This document shows positions 1 through 6,770 of a stretch of DNA of 8,051 nt, one piece after another. The notes beneath the pieces are model-generated. The model did no database searches. It was not told the DNA's origin and worked only from the letters and a program-made list of their open reading frames with translations. This stretch comes from an uncultured Collinsella sp. (GTDB lineage: Bacteria > Actinomycetota > Coriobacteriia > Coriobacteriales > Coriobacteriaceae). Position numbers and translations under genes: made by a program. Within the stretch, counting starts at the first letter, position 1; the number at the start of each line of letters is the position of its first letter. The stretch covers positions 1-8,051 of the forward strand of contig USHR01000077.1 in assembly GCA_900554495.1 (NCBI GenBank), given 5' to 3'.

Positions 1-626
1 GAGAAATGTACCGGCACGCACACCGCGCCGCGACGCGCGAGCATCCAGGTCGCCACCGGAGAATCGATACCCGACGACAGCAGCGTCACGACCTTGCCAG
101 CAGAACCCACCGGCAGACCGCCCACGCCGCGCTCGGAGCGCGCATACACGTAGACGCTACCCTGGACCACCAGTACGTTCACCATCGCATCGGGGTCGTG
201 CATTTGAACCTTTTTATCGGGGAAGGCCTCACACAGCACCTCGCCCACCTGACGATTGATGTCAATCGAGGTGAGCTCATAGTCGGTATTGGAGCGCTTG
301 GCGTGCACCTTAAACGAATCGAAGGAACCAAACTCACGCAGCGCCTTCACGGCGGCAGCACAGTACTCCTGAGGGTCGCGATTGGTGTGATACGCCAAAG
401 ACACACGAGCAACGCCGGGAACGGTGCGAATGACACGCGCCGCCTCGTCGGCCTGATGCTCGTTAAAGGTCACGAGGATATAACCGGAAATTCGAGACAC
501 GGCATTCACGGAAAAGGCGGCCAAAGCCGCCTTAATGTTATCCATGAGGATATGCTCAAAATGTGCGCGGTTCTTGCCCTTCAGTCCAACCTCGTGATAG
601 TGGACCAGGCAGACGCGAGCTGCCAT
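1..626 (-). CDS. thiI: ThiI, tRNA 4-thiouridine sulfurtransferase (N-terminal 208 residues, cut by window edge)
   Basis: I read this by translating the minus strand from the ATG at 626-624; the frame stays open to the window edge. ThiI adenylates U8 of tRNA and transfers sulfur to make 4-thiouridine; in many bacteria it also supplies sulfur for the thiamine thiazole. Visible marks are the N-terminal HEVGLKGKNR motif (residues 11-20), a THUMP-like RNA-binding region (about 60-165), the GVGGLPVGSAGKVV linker (167-180) and the PP-loop ATP site LLSSGIDSPVA (182-192). The PP-loop reads SSGIDS where SGGIDS is common; the signature is otherwise intact, and I believe the serine form occurs in other ThiI proteins. 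The catalytic domain past residue 208, and any C-terminal rhodanese domain, lie outside the window. The ATG follows directly on the rpoZ TAA with no bases between and no strong Shine-Dalgarno, so translation is probably coupled. The identity is confident. Confidence 0.93.
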   Translation of the reverse strand, partial: MAARVCLVHYHEVGLKGKNRAHFEHILMDNIKAALAAFSVNAVSRISGYILVTFNEHQADEAARVIRTVPGVARVSLAYHTNRDPQEYCAAAVKALREFGSFDSFKVHAKRSNTDYELTSIDINRQVGEVLCEAFPDKKVQMHDPDAMVNVLVVQGSVYVYARSERGVGGLPVGSAGKVVTLLSSGIDSPVATWMLARRGAVCVPVHF

Positions 627-908
627 TTAGGCTTCAGCAACCTTATGGCCGAGCGCCTTCTCGTAACGGGCCTCGTCGTAGGAGATATCGCCGTCGACGA
701 TCTCGTCCATAGCCATCGAGATGGTATCGGCGCCGGAGAGCGCGATGGTGATGTCGTCGACATCCTGAACGGCAAGCACGCGGTTATGCTGGCCGCGCAG
801 CATGCTATTGATGTCGCAGGCACGCTTGGAGGCAAGCGAAGCGAGCAGGAAGCGGTTGTGATCGGTCTTCTCCAGAAGATCGTCAATGCAAGGCTTTACA
901 ACGGACAC
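627..908 (-). CDS. rpoZ: RNA polymerase omega subunit
   Basis: This 93-residue protein is the omega subunit, a small chaperone-like subunit that binds the beta-prime C terminus and helps assemble RNA polymerase. The family signature is in the first 40 residues: PCIDDLLEKTDHNRF, then LASLASKRACDIN. These match the conserved 'P-ID-LL' and 'A-KRA-IN' blocks, and the length is normal. The start is GTG at 908-906, preceded by an AAGGA about 10 bases upstream that lies inside the end of gmk. The gmk stop is only five bases away, and thiI begins on the base after the rpoZ stop, so gmk, rpoZ and thiI are almost certainly one transcript. The linkage of gmk and rpoZ is conserved in many bacteria. The C-terminal half is acidic and variable, as is usual. 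Confidence 0.95.
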   Translation of the reverse strand: MSVVKPCIDDLLEKTDHNRFLLASLASKRACDINSMLRGQHNRVLAVQDVDDITIALSGADTISMAMDEIVDGDISYDEARYEKALGHKVAEA

Positions 909-913
909 GGACC

Positions 914-1483
914 TCAGATCCTTTCATGCATATCGAGAACGCGAACGAGCTCATCGGTCGCGCGGTCGAGATCATCATTCACCACGACGTCGTCGTAGCG
1001 GTCGGCAAGGGCAAGCTCATGGGCGGCGTTTGCCATACGCAGCTCAATCGTCTCGGGCGTCTCGGTACCGCGACCGACTAGACGCTCGCGGAGCACCTCA
1101 AGCGAAGGCGGCTTGATAAAGATCAGCACGGCCTCGGGGAAACGCTCCTTCACCTGCAGGGCGCCCTGGACATCGATCTCCAAAATCAGAGACGCGCCCG
1201 AGGCGAGCTTGGATGTGACCTCGCTCACCAACGTCCCGTAGCAGTTACCGTGGACCTCGGCCCACTCAACAAACTCGCCGTTTGCCACGCGGCGGTCGAA
1301 CTCCTCGCGCGTCAGAAAAAAGTAGTTGACGCCGTCGACCTCACCTTTGCGTGGTGCTCGCGTGGTAGCCGAAACCGTCAGGCCCAGGTTCGAGCGGCGC
1401 TCGCGCACACGAGTGACGAGCGTACCCTTGCCTGCGCCTGACGGTCCAGAAATCACAAAGAGCTTGGAATCCTGAGCGCTCAC
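914..1483 (-). CDS. gmk: Guanylate kinase
   Basis: This 189-residue enzyme phosphorylates GMP (and dGMP) to GDP with ATP in the cytosol, an essential step in GTP supply. The P-loop GPSGAGKGT is at residues 13-21. The GMP-binding block follows: SATTRAPRKGEVDGVNYFF (38-56), GEFVEWAEVHGNCYGT (69-84) and LEIDVQGA (101-108). The lid region is IKPPSLEVLRERLVGRGTE (123-141), and VNDDLDRA (168-175) is typical of the C-terminal end. The length is normal for the bacterial family. The start is GTG at 1483-1481, which abuts the mihF TAA with no spacer and no convincing Shine-Dalgarno; translational re-initiation after mihF is the likely mechanism. The next in-frame options would cut into the first strand before the P-loop, so this start is preferred. 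It sits between mihF and rpoZ, as in other actinobacteria. Confidence 0.97.
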   Translation of the reverse strand: MSAQDSKLFVISGPSGAGKGTLVTRVRERRSNLGLTVSATTRAPRKGEVDGVNYFFLTREEFDRRVANGEFVEWAEVHGNCYGTLVSEVTSKLASGASLILEIDVQGALQVKERFPEAVLIFIKPPSLEVLRERLVGRGTETPETIELRMANAAHELALADRYDDVVVNDDLDRATDELVRVLDMHERI

Positions 1484-1792
1484 TTATTTGGTCAGCTGCT
1501 CGAGGAGCTGCTCGCGCTGACGGACGCCGAGGCCCTGGACGCGACGGGTAGCGGAGATACCGAGCTCCTCCATGATCTTGGCGGCCTTGGCCTTGCCATA
1601 ACCAGGGAGAGACTCGATGAGAGTGGAAACCTTCATGCGGGAAGCGATGGGGTCATCGGAGTTGAGCACGGACTCGAGGGACTTCTCGCCCTTCTTGATC
1701 TGCTCGCGAAGCTCAGCGCGGGCGTGACGTGCGGCAGCAGCCTTCTCAAGAGCCTGCTTGCGCTGCTCATCGGTAAGCTGAGGGAGTGCCAT
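1484..1792 (-). CDS. mihF: Actinobacterial integration host factor (MihF)
   Basis: This 102-residue basic protein matches the actinobacterial integration host factor. That family is unrelated to HU/IHF and binds and bends DNA as a nucleoid-associated protein. The N-terminal part (residues 5-45) is a charged, probably helical segment rich in Glu, Lys, Arg and Ala. The C-terminal part carries the helix-two-turn-helix-like DNA-binding core, with SLPGYGKAKAAKIMEELGIS at 61-80 and RRVQGLGVRQREQLLEQL at 83-100. I start at the ATG 1792-1790 because a clear GGAGG lies five bases upstream (1802-1798); an in-frame TTG at 1804 would sit on that Shine-Dalgarno. It is the first gene of the mihF-gmk-rpoZ-thiI run and has promoter-like sequences upstream. 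The order mihF-gmk-rpoZ matches the arrangement in mycobacteria. Confidence 0.93.
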   Translation of the reverse strand: MALPQLTDEQRKQALEKAAAARHARAELREQIKKGEKSLESVLNSDDPIASRMKVSTLIESLPGYGKAKAAKIMEELGISATRRVQGLGVRQREQLLEQLTK

Positions 1793-1836
1793 TCGTACCT
1801 CCAAATAGTTGGGTTATATCTGATTCAATAATTGGC

Positions 1837-1909
1837 ATTTTAGCACGTAGAACGTACAAAATGCCCAATCGCGGCTCCATAGGTTAGACGATACCCGCAA
1901 AAAGTGCAA
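1837..1909 (-). promoter_or_regulatory. Two candidate promoters for the mihF-gmk-rpoZ-thiI run
   Basis: Read on the minus strand, one candidate has TTGCAC (1909-1904), a 17-base spacer and TAACCT (1886-1881). A second has an extended -10, TGC followed by TAAAAT (1845-1837), but no good -35 at the right distance. Transcripts would start near 1873 and 1830, giving leaders of about 80 and 40 bases before the mihF ATG. This is sequence pattern only. Either or both may be used. Confidence 0.45.
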
Positions 1910-1928
1910 TATACTGCGCCCAAAGTTA

Positions 1929-1986
1929 AGCCCCTGACCTGCGATTCCACACAAAGGATTGGAAAGTTTACGCAGGCACAGGGGCT
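1929..1986. terminator. Long interrupted inverted repeat after pyrF, probable (bidirectional?) terminator
   Basis: AGCCCCTG (1929-1936) pairs with CAGGGGCT (1979-1986). Inside it CCTGCG (1938-1943) pairs with CGCAGG (1971-1976), and further in TTCC (1945-1948) can pair with GGAA (1961-1964). The element lies about 45 bases past the pyrF stop and upstream of the mihF promoters, the right place to separate the two minus-strand runs. The T-rich tail is on the plus-strand side (ATTTTGTG after 1986). Read on the minus strand, the tail is TTAACTTT, which is weak. A classic terminator for pyrF is therefore plausible but not clean. The large loop is unusual for a simple terminator. Confidence 0.5.
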
Positions 1987-2031
1987 ATTTTGTGCTAATG
2001 AGACCCAAAAGTGGTGACTTAGGGGAATCTT

Positions 2032-2748
2032 TTACGCGACGTTTTCGACCAGCTCAGCGACGATGGCGTCAAAGGCGGCAACCGGATCGTCGGCACCGGT
2101 GATGGGACGGCCCACCACAATGTGGCTTGCGCCACGCTCGATAGCCTGGGAAGGCGTCGCCACGCGGGACTGGTCACCAAGGGCGGCACCCACCGGACGC
2201 ACGCCCGGAGTCACGATCAGGGCATCAGGACCCAGCAGCTCACGCATGTCGTGAGCCTCCATCGGCGAGCACACGATGCCATCGATGCCGTTGGCCTGAG
2301 CGAGCTTTGCCAGGCGGGCGGCCTCCTCGGCCACGGGCGACTCGACGCCGATCTCGCTCAAGGCATCCTGATTCATGCTCGTGAGCACGGTGATGGCGAC
2401 GAGCTTGGCGCGGTCCTCGCGCGCCTCCTCGGCACCCTCGCGGCAGGCAGCGAGCATGGCGCCCGAACCCAAGCCGTGGACCGAAAGCAGGTCGGCACCG
2501 GCAAGCGAGGCCGAGCGGGCGGCACCGCGAACCTGGTGCGGAATATCATGGAACTTAAGGTCAAGGAAGACCTTAAAGCCCAGGTCCTTAAAGGTCTTGA
2601 CGATCTCGGGGCCCTCAGCGTAATAGAGCGTCATGCCAACTTTGAGCCAGGCGGCATGGCCCGAAAGCTCGTGGGCGAGCTCGAGCGCACGCTCACGATC
2701 GCAGTCGAGGGCGACGATTACGCGGTCGCGGGCATCGGTCTCTAGCAT
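2032..2748 (-). CDS. pyrF: Orotidine 5'-phosphate decarboxylase
   Basis: This 238-residue enzyme makes UMP from OMP, the last step of de novo pyrimidine synthesis. It is a TIM-barrel of the short, Bacillus/E. coli-like group. The catalytic Lys-Asp-Lys-Asp set is visible: K36 in WLKVG, then D63, K65 and D68 in FLDLKFHDIPHQV (61-73). The C-terminal phosphate-binding signatures VTPGVRP and SHIVVGRPIT are intact. The ATG at 2748-2746 overlaps the pyrD stop by seven bases, so the two genes are translationally coupled. It is the last gene of the pyr run; an inverted repeat lies beyond it. As I recall, mycobacterial PyrF belongs to a longer, distinct subgroup with a different active-site sequence, so this copy looks more like the Firmicute type even though the surrounding gene order is actinobacterial. 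pyrE, often next door, is not here. Confidence 0.97.
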   Translation of the reverse strand: MLETDARDRVIVALDCDRERALELAHELSGHAAWLKVGMTLYYAEGPEIVKTFKDLGFKVFLDLKFHDIPHQVRGAARSASLAGADLLSVHGLGSGAMLAACREGAEEAREDRAKLVAITVLTSMNQDALSEIGVESPVAEEAARLAKLAQANGIDGIVCSPMEAHDMRELLGPDALIVTPGVRPVGAALGDQSRVATPSQAIERGASHIVVGRPITGADDPVAAFDAIVAELVENVA

Positions 2749-3650
2749 TCGAAAGCACCTACCAGCTCGTTGATGTCCTTTACGCCCTGGGACTCGGCCC
2801 AGGCCTCGAGCTCATGCGCGATCTTGAGCGAAGCGCACGGATCGACGAAGTTGGCCATGCCGACCGACACGCAGGTGGCGCCGGCCAGGATAAACTCAGC
2901 CGCATCCTCGCCGGTCATGACACCGCCGACACCGTTGATGGGGATATCGACGGCCTGGGCAACCTCCCAGACCATGCGCACGGCGATGTGGTGGCACAGC
3001 GGGCCCGAAAGGCCGCCCTTGGGCTTGGCCACGCGGGACTTGCGGGTATGGACGTCGATGGCCATGCCCTGGATGGAGTTGATGACTGAAAGGCCGTCGG
3101 CGCCGGCAGCCTCGAGGGCCTTGGCGATCTCGGCGACGTTGACCGGAGCCATCTTCACGAACAGCGGCTTATCGGTCACCTTGCGGCAGGCAGCCATAAC
3201 GGAAGAGGCGCCCTCGGGCGTGGAGCCCATGGCGGCACCGCCGGCGGCGATATTAGGGCAGCTCACGTTGATCTCGTAGCCGGCAGCCCAGGGGCACAGC
3301 TCGACATACATCTCGAGTGCGCGGACAAACTCGTCAACGGAGTGGCCGGCAACCTGACAGATGACCTGGCAGCCGTCCTTGGACAGCTGTTCGAGCCACG
3401 GACCGGACTCGCGGGCAAAGGCGGCCACGCCGGGGTTCTGAAGGCCCACGGAGTTGATCATACCGCCGGGAATCTCGGCCATGCGGGGCGCGGGATTGCC
3501 GGGCCAGGGCTCGGCAGCGCAACCCTTGGTGGTGATGGCACCCAGCTGGGAGACATCGAAGAAATTCTGGAACTGCCAACCGTAGCCAAAGGTACCGGCT
3601 GCGGTGTTGATGGGGTTTTGCATCTTGACGCCGCCGAAATCGACGGCCAT
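2742..3650 (-). CDS. pyrD: Dihydroorotate dehydrogenase, class 1B catalytic subunit
   Basis: This 302-residue FMN flavoprotein oxidises dihydroorotate to orotate; in class 1B it works with PyrK and passes electrons to NAD+. Motifs in order are TTKG (40-43), MINSVGLQNPG (64-74), the INVSCPN active-site block (127-133) with catalytic Cys131, VKMAPV (165-170), VINSIQGMAID (189-199), KGGLSGP (211-217) and the FMN phosphate-binding NGVGGV (240-245). A cysteine base at the active site separates class 1 from the quinone-linked class 2, where it is serine, and the adjacent pyrK supports class 1B. I start at the ATG 3650-3648, which aligns with the usual N terminus one strand before the KMQNPI block. 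GTGs at 3656 and 3665 are alternatives. There is no strong Shine-Dalgarno. The pyrK stop is 14 bases upstream, and the last seven bases overlap pyrF. Confidence 0.96.
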   Translation of the reverse strand: MAVDFGGVKMQNPINTAAGTFGYGWQFQNFFDVSQLGAITTKGCAAEPWPGNPAPRMAEIPGGMINSVGLQNPGVAAFARESGPWLEQLSKDGCQVICQVAGHSVDEFVRALEMYVELCPWAAGYEINVSCPNIAAGGAAMGSTPEGASSVMAACRKVTDKPLFVKMAPVNVAEIAKALEAAGADGLSVINSIQGMAIDVHTRKSRVAKPKGGLSGPLCHHIAVRMVWEVAQAVDIPINGVGGVMTGEDAAEFILAGATCVSVGMANFVDPCASLKIAHELEAWAESQGVKDINELVGAFEC

Positions 3651-3664
3651 GTTCACGGTACCCA

Positions 3665-4456
3665 CTAGAAGACCACCACCTTGGAAGCATCGAACACGGG
3701 GCCGCACATGCAGGCGCCCTTCATACCGTCGACCGTCTCGACATTGCAGGTGTTGCAGGCGCCAAAGCCGCAGCTCATCATGCGCTCGAGCGACACCTCG
3801 CAGTACGCGCCGGCCTCGGCGGCAGCGGCGGCGACCTTCTTCATCATGACGGCGGGGCCGCAGCTGGCCACATAGTCGTAGCCGCCCTCGCCGAGCAGCT
3901 CGGCTGCCGGGTCGGTGCAAAAACCGTGCGTGCCCAGCGTGCCATCATCGGTGCACACGTTAACCGTATCGCACAGCGCGCGGAACTCATCGACGCCCAC
4001 GGCCTTGGACGCGGTGCCAAAGCCCAGGCACACGTCGACGGCTACACCCTGCTCGGCAAGCTTGTCGGCAAGGCACAGCACGGGCGGAACACCGATGCCA
4101 CCGGCGACGAGCAGGGCCTTCCTGGTGCCCTCGGGTACCATCCAGCCACGGCCACCGGGGCCCAGCAGGTTAGAGGTGGAGCCAGGGCCCATCTGGGACA
4201 AACGACGGGTATCGTCGCCCACGACGGCGTACCACAGCTCGACGGTGCCAGCCTCGGCGTCGGCGCGGTAGTAGCTCAGGGGCACGCGAAGCAGCGAGGA
4301 CGCATCGCCGGGTACGGCGATGTTCACAAACTGACCGGGCTTGAGCGCACTTGCAAGCTTGGGGGCCGAGATGACGAGCGAGAAGATGCCGTCGGCAATC
4401 TCCCGGTTCGAGACGACCTCGAAGTCGTGCATGCGTGCAGTGGAAGGTGTGGGCAT
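3665..4456 (-). CDS. pyrK: Dihydroorotate dehydrogenase electron transfer subunit (FAD, 2Fe-2S)
   Basis: This 263-residue subunit carries FAD and a 2Fe-2S cluster and passes electrons from PyrD to NAD+. The N-terminal half is a ferredoxin-reductase-like FAD barrel, with PGQFVNIAVP and the flavin-binding LRVPLSYY (56-63), where many relatives read R-R-P-I-S. The middle is the nucleotide-binding domain with AGGIGVPPVL (118-127) and YVASCGPAVMM. The C-terminal iron-sulfur site is Cys229, Cys234, Cys237 and Cys249, spaced CX4CX2CX11C, followed by the family-typical CGPVFDASKV; Cys251 is an extra cysteine. I choose the ATG at 4456-4454 because GGAG lies five bases upstream. A TTG at 4492 would add 12 residues without support. 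pyrC ends 92 bases upstream, across a hairpin, and pyrD follows after 14 bases. Confidence 0.96.
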   Translation of the reverse strand: MPTPSTARMHDFEVVSNREIADGIFSLVISAPKLASALKPGQFVNIAVPGDASSLLRVPLSYYRADAEAGTVELWYAVVGDDTRRLSQMGPGSTSNLLGPGGRGWMVPEGTRKALLVAGGIGVPPVLCLADKLAEQGVAVDVCLGFGTASKAVGVDEFRALCDTVNVCTDDGTLGTHGFCTDPAAELLGEGGYDYVASCGPAVMMKKVAAAAAEAGAYCEVSLERMMSCGFGACNTCNVETVDGMKGACMCGPVFDASKVVVF

Positions 4457-4490
4457 AGACGCTCCAATCCCCCATGCGGTTGCATGGTCC

Positions 4491-4528
4491 AAACGAACAG
4501 AAAGCGCGGCACCGCAAGGGCGCCGCGC
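4491..4528 (-). terminator. Hairpin plus T-rich tail inside the pyr operon (pyrC-pyrK gap)
   Basis: On the minus strand GCGCGGCGCC (4528-4519), a five-base loop and GGTGCCGCGC (4513-4504) form a ten-base-pair stem with one G-U pair. It is followed at once by TTTCTGTTCGTTT. The shape is that of an intrinsic terminator with an interrupted T tract. It lies 21 bases past the pyrC stop and 48 bases before the pyrK ATG. It probably gives partial termination or RNA 3'-end protection, lowering pyrK-pyrD-pyrF relative to pyrR-pyrB-pyrC, unless a promoter restores expression. The function is inferred; the structure is seen. Confidence 0.55.
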
Positions 4529-4548
4529 ACAAAAGCGATAAGGCTATG

Positions 4549-5838
4549 CTAGCAGATGCAGCCGTCGGCAAGCGTCTGCTTACCGCCGACAAACACATCG
4601 GTGGCACGACCGGTGAGCGTGCGGCCGGCAAAACCGGAGTTCTCGGCGCGCGACTCGTAACCGTCCTCGCCAACCGTCCAGGTGGCGGACGCGTCGAACA
4701 CGGTCAGGTCGGCAACGGAGCCCGCCTTGACCTGAACCTGGTCGAGACCCAGGATCTCACGCGGCTTGATGGCCATGAGCTCGACCATGCGGCCCATGCT
4801 CATCTTGCCCGTGTTGACCAGCTCGGTGAGTACGAGCGACAGCGAGGTCTCGAGGCCGATCATACCAAAGGGCGCAAGCTCGAACTCACGGGCCTTCTCC
4901 CACGGGGTGTGAGGAGCGTGATCGGTGACGATAACGTCGACGGTGCCGTCGATGACGCCCTGACGGATGGCCTCGGCATCCTCCTCGGTGCGCAGCGGCG
5001 GATTGACCTTGAGCGAGGTGTTGTAGGTCTCGTCCAAGTCGTTCTCGGTCAGAAACATGTGGTGCGGGGTGGCCTCGCAGGTCACCTGGACGCCAGCGGC
5101 CTTACCGGCACGCACGAGCTCGAGACCGTGAGCGGTGGAGATGTGCTGGATGTGCAGCTTGGCACCGGTCAGCTTGGCGATCTCGATGTCGCGGGCGATC
5201 TGGAGCTCCTCGCCGGCAGCCGGCCAGCCCTCGAGAGCCAGACGGGTCGAGACCTTGCCCTCGTTGATCTGGCCGTGGCCGACCAGGTCCTCGTCCTGGC
5301 AATGGCTCATAAAGACCTTGCCGAACATCTTGCCGTAGTCCATGCAGCGACGGAGCATACCCGCGCCCTGCACGCCGCGACCGTCGTCGGTGAAGGCGAC
5401 GGCGCCGTGGGCGACCATATCGCCCATCTCGGACATGGCCTCGCCCTTAAGACCGCGGGTCATGGCGCCCGACGGATAGACGCGGCAGTGACCGACCTCG
5501 GCAGCGCGGGACTTGACGAACTCCACGACGGTGCCGTTATCGGTGACGGGATCGGTGTTGGGCATGGCGCACACGCCGGTAAAGCCGCCCTTGGCAGCTG
5601 CGCGGGTGCCGCTCTCGATGTCCTCTTTGACCTCGTAGCCGGGCTCGCGAAGGTGAACGTGCATATCCACCAGGCCAGGGACGAGGTACTTGCCGGAAAG
5701 GTCGCGGACCTCGGCTCCCTCGACGGCGAGATTCTCGCCGACCTCGGCGATCTTGTCGCCGTCAATCAGGACGTCAACGACACCGTCAAGCTCGACGGAC
5801 GGGTCGACGACGTGGGCATTCTTAAGAAGCAAGGCCAT
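4549..5838 (-). CDS. pyrC: Dihydroorotase (type I)
   Basis: This 429-residue zinc amidohydrolase cyclises carbamoyl-aspartate to dihydroorotate. The metal and substrate motif DMHVHLREPG is at 59-67, with His60, His62 and Arg64. Then come AMPNTDP (91-97), AFTDDG (148-153) with the bridging Asp expected in type I enzymes in place of a carboxylated lysine, MSHCQDED (177-184) with His179, HIQHIST with His232, and TDHAPH (305-310) with catalytic Asp306. These and the length fit the long, Gram-positive/actinobacterial dihydroorotase rather than the short type II form of E. coli. The start is ATG 5838-5836, with GGAGG eight bases upstream. It overlaps the end of pyrB by 17 bases. A hairpin with a T-rich tail lies just beyond its stop, before pyrK. 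Confidence 0.97.
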   Translation of the reverse strand: MALLLKNAHVVDPSVELDGVVDVLIDGDKIAEVGENLAVEGAEVRDLSGKYLVPGLVDMHVHLREPGYEVKEDIESGTRAAAKGGFTGVCAMPNTDPVTDNGTVVEFVKSRAAEVGHCRVYPSGAMTRGLKGEAMSEMGDMVAHGAVAFTDDGRGVQGAGMLRRCMDYGKMFGKVFMSHCQDEDLVGHGQINEGKVSTRLALEGWPAAGEELQIARDIEIAKLTGAKLHIQHISTAHGLELVRAGKAAGVQVTCEATPHHMFLTENDLDETYNTSLKVNPPLRTEEDAEAIRQGVIDGTVDVIVTDHAPHTPWEKAREFELAPFGMIGLETSLSLVLTELVNTGKMSMGRMVELMAIKPREILGLDQVQVKAGSVADLTVFDASATWTVGEDGYESRAENSGFAGRTLTGRATDVFVGGKQTLADGCIC

Positions 5839-6766
5839 TATCGGCACCTCCAAGCAGCAGATACAGGATAGCCATACGCACGCAGATACCGGCGTAGACC
5901 TGCTCCAGGATGACGGAGCGTTGCGGGTGGTCGGCCATATAGGAGTCGAACTCGACGCCGCGGTTGATGGGGCCCGGGTGGCAGATGATCGCATCGGGCT
6001 TCATGAGCTTCTCGCGGTCCTTGGTCAGACCGAAGAGCTTGTGGTACTCACGAATGGTCGGGAACGGGGCACCCTCGAGGCGCTCCTGCTGCACCCGCAG
6101 CATGTAGACGACGTCCAGCTCGGGCAGGACGGAATCGAGGTCGCTCGTCACGTGGTCGCAGCCCAGGACCTCGGGCGCCGGCGGCAACAGCGTGCCGGGG
6201 GCGACGGCGTAGGTCTCGCAGCCCATGATCTTAAGGGCGGGAATCAGCGAGCCGCAGACACGGGAGTGCGCGATATCGCCGACGACAGCGACCTTCAGAC
6301 CGTGGAAGTCACCCTTGTGCTCCCAGATGGTGTACAGGTCGAGCAGGGCCTGCGTGGGATGGTTGTGCTTGCCGTCGCCGGCGCAGATGACGCTCGCGGG
6401 CGAGTTCTGCGTGACGATGTAGGGAGCACCGGCGTGCTTATCGCGCACGACGATGCAGTCGATCTTATAGGCGTTGAGGGTCTCGACGGTGTCGACGAGG
6501 CTCTCGCCCTTGACCGTGGAGGTCGAGGAGCCGCCAAAGTTGAGGCTGTCGGCCGAAAGACGCTTCTCGGCGAGCTCGAAGGAGCTACGGGTGCGCGTCG
6601 AGGGCTCGTTGAACATGTTGACGATGGTCTTACCCTTGAGCGTGGGGACCTTCTTGATCGCACGCTCGTTGACCTCAGAGAACGCCTTGGCGGTCTCGAG
6701 GATGAGCTTGATGTCCTCTTCGGAGTACTCGGTAATGTCGATCAGGTGCTTATGGTTGAACGCCAC
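5822..6766 (-). CDS. pyrB: Aspartate carbamoyltransferase catalytic subunit
   Basis: This enzyme joins carbamoyl phosphate and aspartate, the committed step of pyrimidine synthesis. With the start chosen here it has 314 residues. Visible motifs are the carbamoyl phosphate site FNEPSTRTRSSFELA (52-66), the loop STVKGES (83-89) that reaches into the neighbouring subunit, the HNHPTQALLD block (134-143), the aspartate-site LRVQQER (223-229) and HPGPINRGVE (263-272). No pyrI regulatory subunit gene is nearby, so it is probably an unregulated trimer of the Bacillus type. I prefer the GTG at 6766-6764. A GTG at 6778 gives four more residues, but the GGGAGG would then touch the start codon; from 6766 the spacing is about 11 bases, slightly long. 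The pyrR stop lies four bases upstream, and its 3' end overlaps pyrC by 17 bases. Confidence 0.96.
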   Translation of the reverse strand: MAFNHKHLIDITEYSEEDIKLILETAKAFSEVNERAIKKVPTLKGKTIVNMFNEPSTRTRSSFELAEKRLSADSLNFGGSSTSTVKGESLVDTVETLNAYKIDCIVVRDKHAGAPYIVTQNSPASVICAGDGKHNHPTQALLDLYTIWEHKGDFHGLKVAVVGDIAHSRVCGSLIPALKIMGCETYAVAPGTLLPPAPEVLGCDHVTSDLDSVLPELDVVYMLRVQQERLEGAPFPTIREYHKLFGLTKDREKLMKPDAIICHPGPINRGVEFDSYMADHPQRSVILEQVYAGICVRMAILYLLLGGADNGLAS

Positions 6767-6770
6767 GGTA

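Noticed and set aside
6..998. A plus-strand open frame of 330 codons opposite thiI and rpoZ
   Set aside because: It spans two well-identified minus-strand genes and their junction. Its composition is that of reverse-complement coding DNA.
3651..3920. An 89-residue upstream extension of pyrD
   Set aside because: The extra residues are Arg-rich and lie within pyrK in another frame. The PyrD family begins at about the ATG at 3650.
4474..5871. A plus-strand open frame of 465 codons opposite pyrC
   Set aside because: It mirrors the codon periodicity of pyrC at high GC, is rich in Gly, Asp, His, Leu and Val as antisense frames are, has no recognisable motif, and pyrC is unambiguous on the other strand.
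5839..5994. A 52-residue upstream extension of pyrC
   Set aside because: It lies inside pyrB out of frame. The ATG at 5838 has a good GGAGG and matches the family N terminus.
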